DNA of 24,920 nucleotides from a virus. Below are positions 6,254-13,871 of this stretch, piece after piece. The notes beneath the pieces were generated by a model, which was not told where the DNA came from, ran no database searches, and saw nothing but the letters and a program-made list of their open reading frames with translations. Position numbers and translations under genes: made by a program. The stretch spans positions 1 to 24,920 of the IMG/VR virus record IMGVR_UViG_3300020390_000128; one strand, given 5' to 3'. The number at the start of each line of letters is the position of its first letter. Positions within the stretch are counted from its first letter, which is position 1.

Positions 6254-9200
6254 TTACGCCATTAAATCTAATGCCCACCAGTCATTGTCACTGACGGCTG
6301 TTGCTTCACCTGCTAGAACGAGCCTAGCTAAATCAAGATCACCGATTACGTCTGCATGACCTTTCTTAAATTGGGTATTTGATGGCATGGTTCTGCCATC
6401 AACTTTTGCGTATGAGGTAGCCAAGTCGTAAAGCTCACGCGCATATTGATAATGTTTTTCGGTTGGGGTTGTTCTTAGTGCTGGTCGCTGTTTGCTAAAA
6501 TCAAACTTTTCAAAGCTATGTAGTTCGCGGCCTTGCATGTGATACACACGGCTACCAATAACCACAGTTCCGCCATCATTAAGCTGATCGATATGCTCTG
6601 GTGCAAAGTCATAAAGGCTGGTTTTAACAGGCGCAGATTCTTGCTGACCCGCTAATTTTTGCTGTTTTTGCATTTCTGTATGCGCAATGTATTCGACCGA
6701 TTCCTTGCGATATTCAATTAACTGCTTTTCTTCATCTAATACGAGTAAATTACCGTCTCGTATTAGGTAAATTTGGCTGTTTCGCCTGATCCTTTTACCC
6801 GCCACTAGATCCTTTTTAACCTTAGCGATCTGTTTTTTGGTAAACCCGATCATATCTAGCAATAATTCGTCTCTATCACCCACGGTGCAAGGCGTACAAT
6901 TATTCCCACTAGACCAAGATAGGTCGGCTGCGCCGACGTTGTTAGCATCCTGCCCGCCATTTACAGCGGTGTTGTCGTTAGCTGCGGCAGTACCAATAAT
7001 TTGTTTTTGCCAGGTGTGAACGCGGGTAATCAAAGTGCAAGGTTCGTGAAGGTCTTCAATGCCTTTAATACGCTTAACGCATTCAGCATATTGATTGCCA
7101 TATTCGGTATATTCATAAACAGGTTTGAAACGCGCATTTCGGCCAATGCCAAAGCCGCCCATTAAAGTAACAAAGGTTTTAAAGCTGCCCTCGTCCGCAG
7201 CTTTGCGGATTTGCTCAAGCTCTTCATTACCTTGTATTGCTTCACGCACACGGCGCAGCTCACGCCAAATAGTAATGGCGGGTGACTTTTGAAATTGGAA
7301 TTGACGAATGCCCCATGTGCTTGCCCATGCTTTAACAGGGTTAACAAGGGCTGACTGGGTAAACTTCTCGCCTGTTTCTGCATCGTATTCGTTGGCAAGA
7401 CCAAAGCCGTCTATATTCTTACTGACGTACTTAGCAATATAGGCTGCTGCACCGCCAATTCGTTTACCATCTTTGCCGATTTTTGCAGGCTCCATTTTCA
7501 TGGCGGTATAACGTGGGCTACTTGGGAAATAGTTTTTAACCGGCGCTTTGGTGTAAATGCCTTTTGATTTATTTAGGCCCCAAATTTTACGGTTATGCTT
7601 GTACTTCCTGCGGTAATGTTTACGGTTTTTAAAGCGCTGAAAAAATACCTCACGATCATCGCGAGTAAAATATCGGCGTAAAAGGTGGTTAACTTTGTCG
7701 TAGTACCTAGCGGGCATCCATAAAAGCATGTGCCAGTGGGTGCAACCATCTGCATGAGGTTCGGCTACGCGCACCCCAAAATACGGTATTTCTAGACGAT
7801 CTAATTTTGCCCTTGCTTGTGAATACAGCTTGTTTAAATAATTGCTTGCATCTTTTGGGGTTGAGCCATCCCATTTTGGGGAATTAGCATGAAAACGACT
7901 AGGTGCAGTAATATTGTAAAAACCGCCTACATAGCCCATTTCATCGGCTAGTTCTTCTGTTTCACGTATGCGTAGCATTAACTCATTACGCATGTTTTCA
8001 GGGTTAGCAATACCTGCTTCAACCGCTTTCATTAGCGATATAACATCGCTTTGTTCGTTAACTAATTCAAGGCTTTCAAGGTATCGTTTGCCACGTTCAC
8101 GATCAGCTTTATATTCATTAAGCGCTTGGTGTGAGCAATAAGCATTAATGCCTTTTCGTACTGTTTTAGTGCCTTTCTTTTTGTCGTATTTTGCAAACAA
8201 GTCTTTGCCAACTTCACCTGTTGCTATTTCTAAATGCTCAAGGTAACGGCGGCGAATATTTTTTAATTTACGTCCCCACCATTTGTAACATTGCGCTTTT
8301 AACAAACTTACTTCTGCATCTGGCTCTGTTAAGTAAATGCCTTTTTCAGCAGCAAAAAGAGTCACACCAAAGTTTTCAGCATACTGGCTGATCACATCAA
8401 ACTTATCTAAAGCGCCCCAGCTTGGGTTCTCTATGCCTAAGTCGTTAAGTATTTCGGTTACTTCACGGGCCAGCACTTCAGCATGTTTTTTGGTTTTGTC
8501 TACATTCGCTAAAATATGCCAAGGTAAAGGCATGCTGTCGGTTATTTGTTTAAGAATGGTAAGGCGAGGCTTAAGCGTTTTAATAGTACGTAATAGCCAC
8601 TGGTTAGCATTACGATGATCACGAATGCTCTCGAATATATTCGTATTTGTTGGTTTTTTAGTTGTGCCGTCAAATTGGTATAACTCAGCTGATTGCGAAG
8701 CAATTCTATCGGTGTATTGCTCTGTGTTTTCATTGCGCTTTTGTTTAAAGCGCTTAATGCTAGGTTCGTACTTATCAATAAAGCGTTTAGCCACACGCAT
8801 TTGTAATGGCTTTGGTACTTTGCTTAAGCATTTATATACAAATTCTTTTTCTGCAGTATCGTCGATTGCATCTATGATCGAGCGCACAGAGCTTGTTACA
8901 TCACCACCTACCAATTTTTGTAAAAATGCAGTTTCATCACTAGATGGTTGCATCTTTTTTTGTGCTAATACTTCACGCTGCTTTTCTGTAAAGCTAAGTG
9001 TTTCAGCTGTTCTACGCACAAAGCTAGCTTGAATACTCGCCTTGCGGTTAGAGCTAATAAGGTCACGCACAATGTAATTATGGTGATTATTGTTATGCAC
9101 TTTTTTAAGTGCTGACTTGGCAGGTTTGCTTAATTTAAAAAAGCTTACATCGATGCGATATTCTGCATTTTTAAGCACATCATAAAACCAAGCGTTTGCT

Positions 9201-9415
9201 TCATCGCTTGGGTTTATGGGCTCGTCTTTATACCAAACATCATTATGTGTCTGTACTTTAGCTAAATATTGCTTAGCCATCTTGTACTGCATGTAAGGAG
9301 TAAAACGGCTTAAGCCGCTTAGTAAGGTTTCCTTATGCTCAACGTTATCAACGGCTTCAACCATTGTTGAAACCGCTGTAATAACGTCGAAGTTAAGAGT
9401 TGGCCATAGAGCCAT
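6254..9415 (-). CDS. P2 gpA-like HUH replication initiator (rolling-circle endonuclease)
   Basis: This 1053-residue protein is clearly longer than P2 gpA (761). The HUH metal-binding motif is THWHMLLW with His560 and His562. The two active-site tyrosines are Tyr659 and Tyr663 in AAYIAKYVSKN, four residues apart as in P2 gpA. It would nick the phage origin, attach covalently to the 5' end and start rolling-circle replication with host Rep helicase. Regions before about 450 and after about 750 have no motif I can name and account for the extra length. The ATG overlaps the preceding stop (TAATG), indicating coupling. The origin cannot be placed by eye; in P2 it lies inside this gene. Confidence 0.92.
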   Translation of the reverse strand: MALWPTLNFDVITAVSTMVEAVDNVEHKETLLSGLSRFTPYMQYKMAKQYLAKVQTHNDVWYKDEPINPSDEANAWFYDVLKNAEYRIDVSFFKLSKPAKSALKKVHNNNHHNYIVRDLISSNRKASIQASFVRRTAETLSFTEKQREVLAQKKMQPSSDETAFLQKLVGGDVTSSVRSIIDAIDDTAEKEFVYKCLSKVPKPLQMRVAKRFIDKYEPSIKRFKQKRNENTEQYTDRIASQSAELYQFDGTTKKPTNTNIFESIRDHRNANQWLLRTIKTLKPRLTILKQITDSMPLPWHILANVDKTKKHAEVLAREVTEILNDLGIENPSWGALDKFDVISQYAENFGVTLFAAEKGIYLTEPDAEVSLLKAQCYKWWGRKLKNIRRRYLEHLEIATGEVGKDLFAKYDKKKGTKTVRKGINAYCSHQALNEYKADRERGKRYLESLELVNEQSDVISLMKAVEAGIANPENMRNELMLRIRETEELADEMGYVGGFYNITAPSRFHANSPKWDGSTPKDASNYLNKLYSQARAKLDRLEIPYFGVRVAEPHADGCTHWHMLLWMPARYYDKVNHLLRRYFTRDDREVFFQRFKNRKHYRRKYKHNRKIWGLNKSKGIYTKAPVKNYFPSSPRYTAMKMEPAKIGKDGKRIGGAAAYIAKYVSKNIDGFGLANEYDAETGEKFTQSALVNPVKAWASTWGIRQFQFQKSPAITIWRELRRVREAIQGNEELEQIRKAADEGSFKTFVTLMGGFGIGRNARFKPVYEYTEYGNQYAECVKRIKGIEDLHEPCTLITRVHTWQKQIIGTAAANDNTAVNGGQDANNVGAADLSWSSGNNCTPCTVGDRDELLLDMIGFTKKQIAKVKKDLVAGKRIRRNSQIYLIRDGNLLVLDEEKQLIEYRKESVEYIAHTEMQKQQKLAGQQESAPVKTSLYDFAPEHIDQLNDGGTVVIGSRVYHMQGRELHSFEKFDFSKQRPALRTTPTEKHYQYARELYDLATSYAKVDGRTMPSNTQFKKGHADVIGDLDLARLVLAGEATAVSDNDWWALDLMA

Positions 9416-9696
9416 TATGCGAACTCAATCGTACTTACATCGTCATGGACTTGAACCGCCTCTAGTACGCTCGCCATTTTATCGTAAACATGCGCATACT
9501 CAGGGTAGTCATCAACAATAAGCTTAATCACTGGCATAAAGTCAGTAAGGCAGTTTTCACATTCCATCAACATGGCAAACGTTGGACGCTTACCTAAGTT
9601 CCTTACCGTGAAATTAATCTGGTCAATGGCATGTAATACGATGTTGTCTACTAAACGCTGATTTTTAGATAGATCTTGGTCTTTGATAGTGGTCAT
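9415..9696 (-). CDS. Unknown early-operon protein, 93 residues
   Basis: The ATG at 9696 has AAAGGA about 8 bases upstream. The TAA stop overlaps the ATG of the replication initiator by one base, so the two are translationally coupled. The protein is mainly helical and acidic toward its end (VQVHDDVSTIEF). It carries a Cys pair, CENC, near residue 47 without a second pair. P2 has gene B near A, encoding a helicase loader, but I see no similarity to gpB. The function is unknown; position suggests an accessory to replication. Confidence 0.65.
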   Translation of the reverse strand: MTTIKDQDLSKNQRLVDNIVLHAIDQINFTVRNLGKRPTFAMLMECENCLTDFMPVIKLIVDDYPEYAHVYDKMASVLEAVQVHDDVSTIEFA

Positions 9697-9727
9697 TTTT
9701 AGTCGTCCTTTGGGGGTTTGGATTTGG

Positions 9728-10318
9728 TTAAATTACGAATATTTCTGCTGCGGCTGGATAGCCTTTGCAAAATACAAAATGAGCGTATTCGGTAGAGTCT
9801 GTTTGACTTGGTTTTTCAGGATTGAAACCTGGTCGTTTACTATGAACATAAACGGCCGCAAGCGGTAAGCGTTGCCACATTGGTTTACGCTTTTGGCTAC
9901 CAAGCCAATTTAAGCGTTGCAGCATAATAACTAAACCGCCCTCTTTAACCATTTCAAGTGCTTTTTCTGTAAATTCTTGAGCAAGCTTAAAGGGAGGATT
10001 TGTGATTATTACATGGTATGAAGGCAATAATGATGCTGGTATTGATAGAAAGTCTCGTCCAGTACAATCAGCGCGAGAGTCTTCACGTATATCCCAACTA
10101 TCAACAATAAAGCCATGCTCTCTTAATACTGTTGGGTAGCTCATTGGATATTTTTCACATCCACCCGCACTTGGGTCTAACACTAGTGGGTATTCTTCTG
10201 GTGAACAACCCAAAATGTTATTTTCAGCAAAGGCCGATAAAAAATCTTCAATTAGCCAATGTGGTGTTACATAGTAATCATCCGCATTGCGCACAGTTCC
10301 GCGATTTGTTGAGCTCAT
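9728..10318 (-). CDS. Phage adenine-specific methyltransferase-like protein (NPPF motif)
   Basis: This is a 196-residue protein from the ATG at 10318, with AAGGA 7 bases upstream. The sequence YYVTPHWLIEDFL is followed by the SAM-binding loop VLDPSAGG (46-53) and the catalytic motif NPPF (107-110) preceded by hydrophobic VIIT. This is an amino-methyltransferase order without a clear target-recognition domain. It probably methylates adenine in phage DNA. It is the second methyltransferase of this prophage and is unrelated in sequence to the Dam-like one. It sits between two unknown early genes, separated by 9 bp from the upstream one. Confidence 0.8.
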   Translation of the reverse strand: MSSTNRGTVRNADDYYVTPHWLIEDFLSAFAENNILGCSPEEYPLVLDPSAGGCEKYPMSYPTVLREHGFIVDSWDIREDSRADCTGRDFLSIPASLLPSYHVIITNPPFKLAQEFTEKALEMVKEGGLVIMLQRLNWLGSQKRKPMWQRLPLAAVYVHSKRPGFNPEKPSQTDSTEYAHFVFCKGYPAAAEIFVI

Positions 10319-10327
10319 AATCAGTCC

Positions 10328-10732
10328 TTAATGTTTCTGAGTATTAGTGTTTTGCTCAGCAATCAAATGCGGAACAGCATCAAATTTAGGTGGTGTTCTT
10401 TCAAAGTTTTCTCGCCCTAATACATTGGCATCAGTAAAAGCAGCAACAATCGCTTGTAAGGCTAAAATCCCGTTACGTACTGCATCACGCTCTTGTATGT
10501 TGAAATGATAAAAGCTCATATTTATGTGTCGTTGCTTAAGCCCTGCTATTGAGCAAAGCGCTCTGCGTTGCGGCTCAGTTAGCAACACATTAAACACATA
10601 TCCAGGCGTGCGTGTTCTATCGCTCATTAGCGCTTTAATTTCAGCAAGGCCTTTTGGTACTTTGCGCCCTTCAACGGCTTTGAGGGGGGCAGGTTTTTCA
10701 GTGTCAGTCGATTTAACAAGTGCATTTGCCAT
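10328..10732 (-). CDS. Unknown early-operon protein, 134 residues
   Basis: The ATG at 10732 has AGGAG about 6 bases upstream, inside the last codons of the AlpA-like gene, so the genes are contiguous. The N-terminal 30 residues are polar and probably flexible (TDTEKPAPLKAVEGRKVPKG). A soluble helical domain follows, containing LTEPQRRALCSIAGLKQRHI and NGILALQAIVAAF. I recognise no family. Its place second in the leftward operon, before the methyltransferase and replication genes, suggests a role in early gene control or replication. Confidence 0.65.
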   Translation of the reverse strand: MANALVKSTDTEKPAPLKAVEGRKVPKGLAEIKALMSDRTRTPGYVFNVLLTEPQRRALCSIAGLKQRHINMSFYHFNIQERDAVRNGILALQAIVAAFTDANVLGRENFERTPPKFDAVPHLIAEQNTNTQKH

Positions 10733-10741
10733 GGTTTGCTC

Positions 10742-11014
10742 CTAGTTTTCTTGATGTTGACCGTAAAACTCGTGAAACTTTTCAGCGCCTAGGCGCATCC
10801 ATTCTTCTATATCTTCTTCAATCCATACCACGCGTCCGCTTGATGCTTTGTGCGATTTAGGAAACTGACCACACTCCATTAAACGGTAAATAGACGAGCG
10901 GTGAATACCGCACTTTTCTGCTACATCGGCTGGGCGTAAGTAACGGTCGTTAATGGTAATAACTTCGCCACGTAAATTGCGGCGGTAGTGATCGGCTACG
11001 TTTGATTGACTCAT
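10742..11014 (-). CDS. AlpA-family excisionase-like regulator
   Basis: This 90-residue protein carries a MerR/AlpA-type helix-turn-helix: RPADVAEKCGIHRSSIYRLM (about 27-46), then the wing FPKSHKASSGRVVWIEEDIE. AlpA-like and excisionase proteins bend DNA at attachment sites and promoters. As first gene of the leftward operon it probably plays the part of P2 Cox, repressing the lysogenic promoter and directing excision. AGGAA lies about 10 bases before the ATG at 11014. A divergent unknown gene starts 95 bp away, with a long inverted repeat between them. Confidence 0.82.
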   Translation of the reverse strand: MSQSNVADHYRRNLRGEVITINDRYLRPADVAEKCGIHRSSIYRLMECGQFPKSHKASSGRVVWIEEDIEEWMRLGAEKFHEFYGQHQEN

Positions 11015-11046
11015 GCTGTATCTTCCTTTCCTATTTCTATAAAATC

Positions 11047-11101
11047 CCTTTTTGTTCTGGTAAGTTGTAAGTGCGAAAAACCACCAACCAAAACAAAAAG
11101 G
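11047..11101. repeat. Long inverted repeat in the divergent promoter region
   Basis: The arms 11047-11061 (CCTTTTTGTTCTGGT) and 11087-11101 (ACCAAAACAAAAAGG) pair at 14 of 15 positions around a 25-base spacer. The right arm contains the AAGG of the ribosome site of the rightward gene at 11110. If transcribed from upstream, a hairpin would hide that site. It could instead be a two-part operator for the flanking divergent genes. On the minus strand, TTACCA and TATAGA, 16 bp apart, are a possible promoter for the AlpA-like gene. Confidence 0.6.
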
Positions 11102-11109
11102 AAAAACTC

Positions 11110-11421
11110 ATGTCAAACCCAATCTTGAGCGACTGCATAAAAGCACTTTCAAGCAGCCTTACACCAGCAAATGGCCTCACCCATCCTGTTGACGACTCAA
11201 AAGCAAAATGCTTATTTAAAGCACTCCACAAAAAAGGCATTGCCTTAAGTGAAGATGAAGTACTCGCGCTGGCTATCGAAAATAATTGGCCTGAAAAACA
11301 CGCCAAAAAACTGGCCGACATAGCACAGCGCATTAACGATGGGCGCCCCGTTAAAATTGTTCGCCCAATAAGCTGGGGTGAAACCACTGCTGATAAAATC
11401 ATTCAATCTCACCAGGGTTAA
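11110..11421 (+). CDS. Unknown small protein, faintly DUF1889/YoaC-like
   Basis: The ATG at 11110, with AAGGA 6 bases upstream, gives 103 residues. The block KAKCLFKALHKKGIALSEDE followed by VLALAIENNW recalls E. coli YoaC (DUF1889), which has a similar AKxIFKxLxxxGV...A...W layout. That is from memory and uncertain. The gene is oriented against its neighbours: it diverges from the AlpA-like gene, and its 3' end overlaps the tail of the leftward gene at 11399 by 23 bp. It therefore needs its own promoter. The function is unknown. Confidence 0.65.
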   Translation: MSNPILSDCIKALSSSLTPANGLTHPVDDSKAKCLFKALHKKGIALSEDEVLALAIENNWPEKHAKKLADIAQRINDGRPVKIVRPISWGETTADKIIQSHQG

Positions 11422-11644
11422 AATCTTCTAACCATTTATCTACCAGTGTAAAAAGCTGGTTTTTAAACTTATCTACTCCACCATGAGCAGCAGCAAAGTA
11501 ATCGTGGCTTAGCGCATGTTTATACTCTGATGCAGCCAACGCCACTTTTTCTGACATGGTAAAACGCTCGTCATTCATTAACGCTTCTGTACGAACGCTA
11601 ATGTCCATCACATCAATTGGGTCAACTTCAATTTCATTATTCAT
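11399..11644 (-). CDS. Unknown small acidic protein, 81 residues
   Basis: The ATG at 11644 overlaps the stop of the Cro-like gene (ATGA), so it is translated with it. The protein is acidic and helical (IEVDPIDVMDISVRTEALMN at the start, LVDKWLEDFNPGEIE at the end) with no motif I recognise. Its 3' end overlaps the opposing gene ending at 11421 by 23 bp, leaving no room for a terminator. Being second in the leftward Cro operon, it may modulate the lysis decision. Confidence 0.6.
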   Translation of the reverse strand: MNNEIEVDPIDVMDISVRTEALMNDERFTMSEKVALAASEYKHALSHDYFAAAHGGVDKFKNQLFTLVDKWLEDFNPGEIE

Positions 11645-11859
11645 GCTGCATCGTCCTTGTTTGTTTTTTGATGATCGGCCAGTAAATCGTCTACCGATAC
11701 TTGGCCATGTGTTAATTCTGAAATACGTGGAATGTATTTAGCTGGGGCTTGCCCGTGACGGCTAATCCAATGAAATACAACAGATTGTTTTGTTCCTAAA
11801 ATATTAGCGAGCTTGGTTTGCCCACCAATTATTTCAACGGCTTTTTTTATGGCTGACAT
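11641..11859 (-). CDS. Cro/YdaS-like helix-turn-helix regulator
   Basis: The ATG at 11859 is chosen because GGAG lies 7 bases upstream; the frame is open to a TTG at 11871. The 72-residue protein has the Cro/YdaS fold pattern: KAVEIIGGQTKLANILG (helices 1 and 2), TKQSVVFHWISR (recognition helix), then YIPRISELTHGQVSVDDLL. Divergent from the CI repressor across a 190-bp operator region, it should be the lytic repressor that shuts off cI. Confidence 0.85.
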   Translation of the reverse strand: MSAIKKAVEIIGGQTKLANILGTKQSVVFHWISRHGQAPAKYIPRISELTHGQVSVDDLLADHQKTNKDDAA

Positions 11860-11893
11860 TTTAATCTCCAATAGCTGCTAACCACTTTTCTAT

Positions 11894-11923
11894 ATAATAA
11901 GATCTCTTTTATTGGTTTGTAAA
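11894..11923 (-). promoter_or_regulatory. Leftward early promoter for the Cro-like operon
   Basis: On the minus strand TTTACA (11923-11918) and TATTAT (11899-11894) are 18 bp apart, with transcription starting near 11887, ahead of the GGAG of the Cro-like gene. AACCACTTTT occurs twice, near the -35 (11922-11931) and downstream of the -10 (11879-11888). AACCA and TGGTT (11922-11926, 11931-11935) form a small dyad. These are plausible repressor sites. Confidence 0.55.
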
Positions 11924-11967
11924 CCACTTTTGGTTGTTTAACGGAAAATAAAACCAAAAATAGAGAT

Positions 11968-12021
11968 TTGACCAAAACAACTAAAAGTTGTGATAATCTC
12001 CCTATTACACAGATTATGTGT
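11968..12021 (+). promoter_or_regulatory. cI promoter with operator-like dyads
   Basis: TTGACC (11968-11973) and GATAAT (11992-11997) are 18 bp apart. Between the two boxes lies the dyad ACAACT-AAA-AGTTGT (11977-11991). Downstream is ACACA-GATTA-TGTGT (12007-12021). A repressor bound between the boxes would block transcription, while one at the second site could block elongation. Which protein binds which dyad cannot be read from the sequence. The transcript would include cI and probably the two following membrane-protein genes. Confidence 0.55.
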
Positions 12022-12048
12022 TCAAAAATAACAACTTTCGGAGATTAT

Positions 12049-12663
12049 ATGGATATTGCAAATCGCGTGAAAAAGCTAAGGAAAGCTTTAAATCTTACAC
12101 AATACCAATTGGCGGAACTGGTTGGCGTCGCACAAAACTCAATTCAAAAATTAGAAAAAGGTGAGACCAAGAACCCACGTAATATTGAATCCCTAGCACG
12201 AGCGTTAAAATGCACACCTGAATATCTACAGTTTGGTATTGGTGAAATAGATAACGCCACTTCTGCATCCGTAGCTAAGCACCAATTACCACTAATTAGT
12301 TGGGTTCAAGCAGGCACTTGGTCGGATATTGCTGAGGTGAACCCGCTCGATGCTGAAAGGTTTTTATGTCCGGTAAATTGCAGTGAACGTTCGTTTGTAC
12401 TCCGTGTACAAGGTATCAGTATGGAGCCGAAATTTAATGATGGTGATTTAATCTTTGTGGACCCTGAAGCAGAATGCATTCACGGTTCGTATGTTGTTGC
12501 CCGCTTAGATGATAACAACCAAGCCACATTCAAACAGCTGATCATCGAAGGCAATCAAAAATTCCTCAAAGCCGCCAACCCCAACTGGCCAGAACAACTC
12601 ATCCCCATCAATGGCAACTGCACGTTGGTAGGCAAAGTGATTTTTACAGGTAAATCTCTGTAA
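12049..12663 (+). CDS. CI-type prophage repressor with LexA-like self-cleavage domain
   Basis: The ATG at 12049 follows GGAG by 6 bases; the frame is open to a TTG at 11968, but that lies in the promoter. The 204-residue protein has an XRE helix-turn-helix (about 6-60, LTQYQLAELVGVAQNSIQKL) and a C-terminal S24 peptidase. The cleavage site is Ala88-Gly89 in WVQAGTW. The catalytic dyad is Ser124 (GISMEP) and Lys162 (ATFKQL), 38 residues apart against 37 in LexA. RecA filaments would trigger self-cleavage, so the prophage should be SOS-inducible. P2's own C repressor lacks such a domain, so immunity here is lambda/LexA-like. Confidence 0.93.
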   Translation: MDIANRVKKLRKALNLTQYQLAELVGVAQNSIQKLEKGETKNPRNIESLARALKCTPEYLQFGIGEIDNATSASVAKHQLPLISWVQAGTWSDIAEVNPLDAERFLCPVNCSERSFVLRVQGISMEPKFNDGDLIFVDPEAECIHGSYVVARLDDNNQATFKQLIIEGNQKFLKAANPNWPEQLIPINGNCTLVGKVIFTGKSL

Positions 12664-12688
12664 CGTTAGATAATTAAAGGACTAATAT

Positions 12689-13867
12689 ATGTTTTTTGAA
12701 AAAGAAGAAAATTCTAACACTATAAGAACTCTATTGTCTGTACTTTCGAGTCAAGACACAAAGGCAATGCTTAAAACTCAATTTAATGTCACAAAAGAGT
12801 TCTTTGATTTATTGTATGATTCATTAGCAATAATTAAGGAAATATCAAATAACCCTAGCATCTGGGATTCATTAGTAATTCCTGGAACAAAAAATTTAAC
12901 TGAGTTTATTGGAATATGTAAGTATTTTGGTAATTTAAATGATGTAGCTACTGATTTGCAAAATCCAATAGAAGTTCTATACCAATGTTCATTAAGAATT
13001 TTATTCGAAGCAGATTTCAAACTATGCCTGCAACCTAAATTTTCTGAGCTTTTTGAAAACTCAACATTTGAAAAGATTAAAATTAACGCAAGTCATAACT
13101 CAAAAAATTTGAATTATAGTGCTAACTTGAGAAGAGGTATTGATGAGCTTATATTTTCTGTTCCTTATGATGTTTGTAAAAGCTTTTTTAACTCTGAAGA
13201 AATAGAGCGATTCTCAAAGTTCGATGAAAAAAAGAAAGAAGCAAGCCAAACTCTACAGCAAATTCAAGAGTATTCTGATAATCTAAATATTCAGATAACT
13301 GAACTCGATAATAAATTAGAAGTAAGACAAGTCAAAGTTGATAAATTAGAGGAGACACTAAAAAAACAACAATCACGGCTTAACTTTGCTGGCCTATCTG
13401 AAGGTTTTTATAACTTATTAATACAAAAAAGTAGTGAAGCAGAATCTCTATATAAATGGTTAGTATCCATGGGTATCATAATGGTAATCCCACTCATATG
13501 TATTATTTTTGGTTGGCTTCCAGATTCAATACTGAAAGAAAATACCTCCCTCAATTATGTGATTAAAATAGTGCCCTTTATTTCTTTAGAAATAATACTG
13601 ATCTATTTTTTTAGAGTAATTCTACAAAATTACAAATCTGTTAAAGCTCAGGTTTTACAAATAGAGTTAAGACGCACACTTTGCCAATTTATTGAAAGTT
13701 ATACAGATTACTCGAATGATGTTAAAGGGGATAAAGAAACAAATCCATTAGAGAAATTCGAGAACTTAATTTTTAGTGGAATTATCAGCGACTCTGAGAA
13801 TCTACCAAGTACTTTTGATGGTATGGACCAAATAACTAAATTGCTTACTTCACTTAAAGGGAAATAA
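12689..13867 (+). CDS. Unknown membrane protein with coiled coil, in line with cI
   Basis: This is a 392-residue protein. A soluble alpha-rich N-terminal domain (1-180) is followed by a coiled coil (about 180-232). Two membrane helices come next (about 257-276, WLVSMGIIMVIPLICIIFGW, and 291-311), then an amphipathic region and a polar C-terminal tail. AAAGGA lies about 8 bases before the ATG. The gene starts 25 bp after cI with no terminator between and ends 4 bp before the putAbiC-like gene, so the three probably form one lysogenic transcript. It is visibly more AT-rich than the phage core genes, which suggests separate acquisition. I do not recognise a family. Position and partner suggest superinfection defence, but nothing in the protein proves it. 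Confidence 0.8.
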   Translation: MFFEKEENSNTIRTLLSVLSSQDTKAMLKTQFNVTKEFFDLLYDSLAIIKEISNNPSIWDSLVIPGTKNLTEFIGICKYFGNLNDVATDLQNPIEVLYQCSLRILFEADFKLCLQPKFSELFENSTFEKIKINASHNSKNLNYSANLRRGIDELIFSVPYDVCKSFFNSEEIERFSKFDEKKKEASQTLQQIQEYSDNLNIQITELDNKLEVRQVKVDKLEETLKKQQSRLNFAGLSEGFYNLLIQKSSEAESLYKWLVSMGIIMVIPLICIIFGWLPDSILKENTSLNYVIKIVPFISLEIILIYFFRVILQNYKSVKAQVLQIELRRTLCQFIESYTDYSNDVKGDKETNPLEKFENLIFSGIISDSENLPSTFDGMDQITKLLTSLKGK

Positions 13868-13871
13868 AAAT

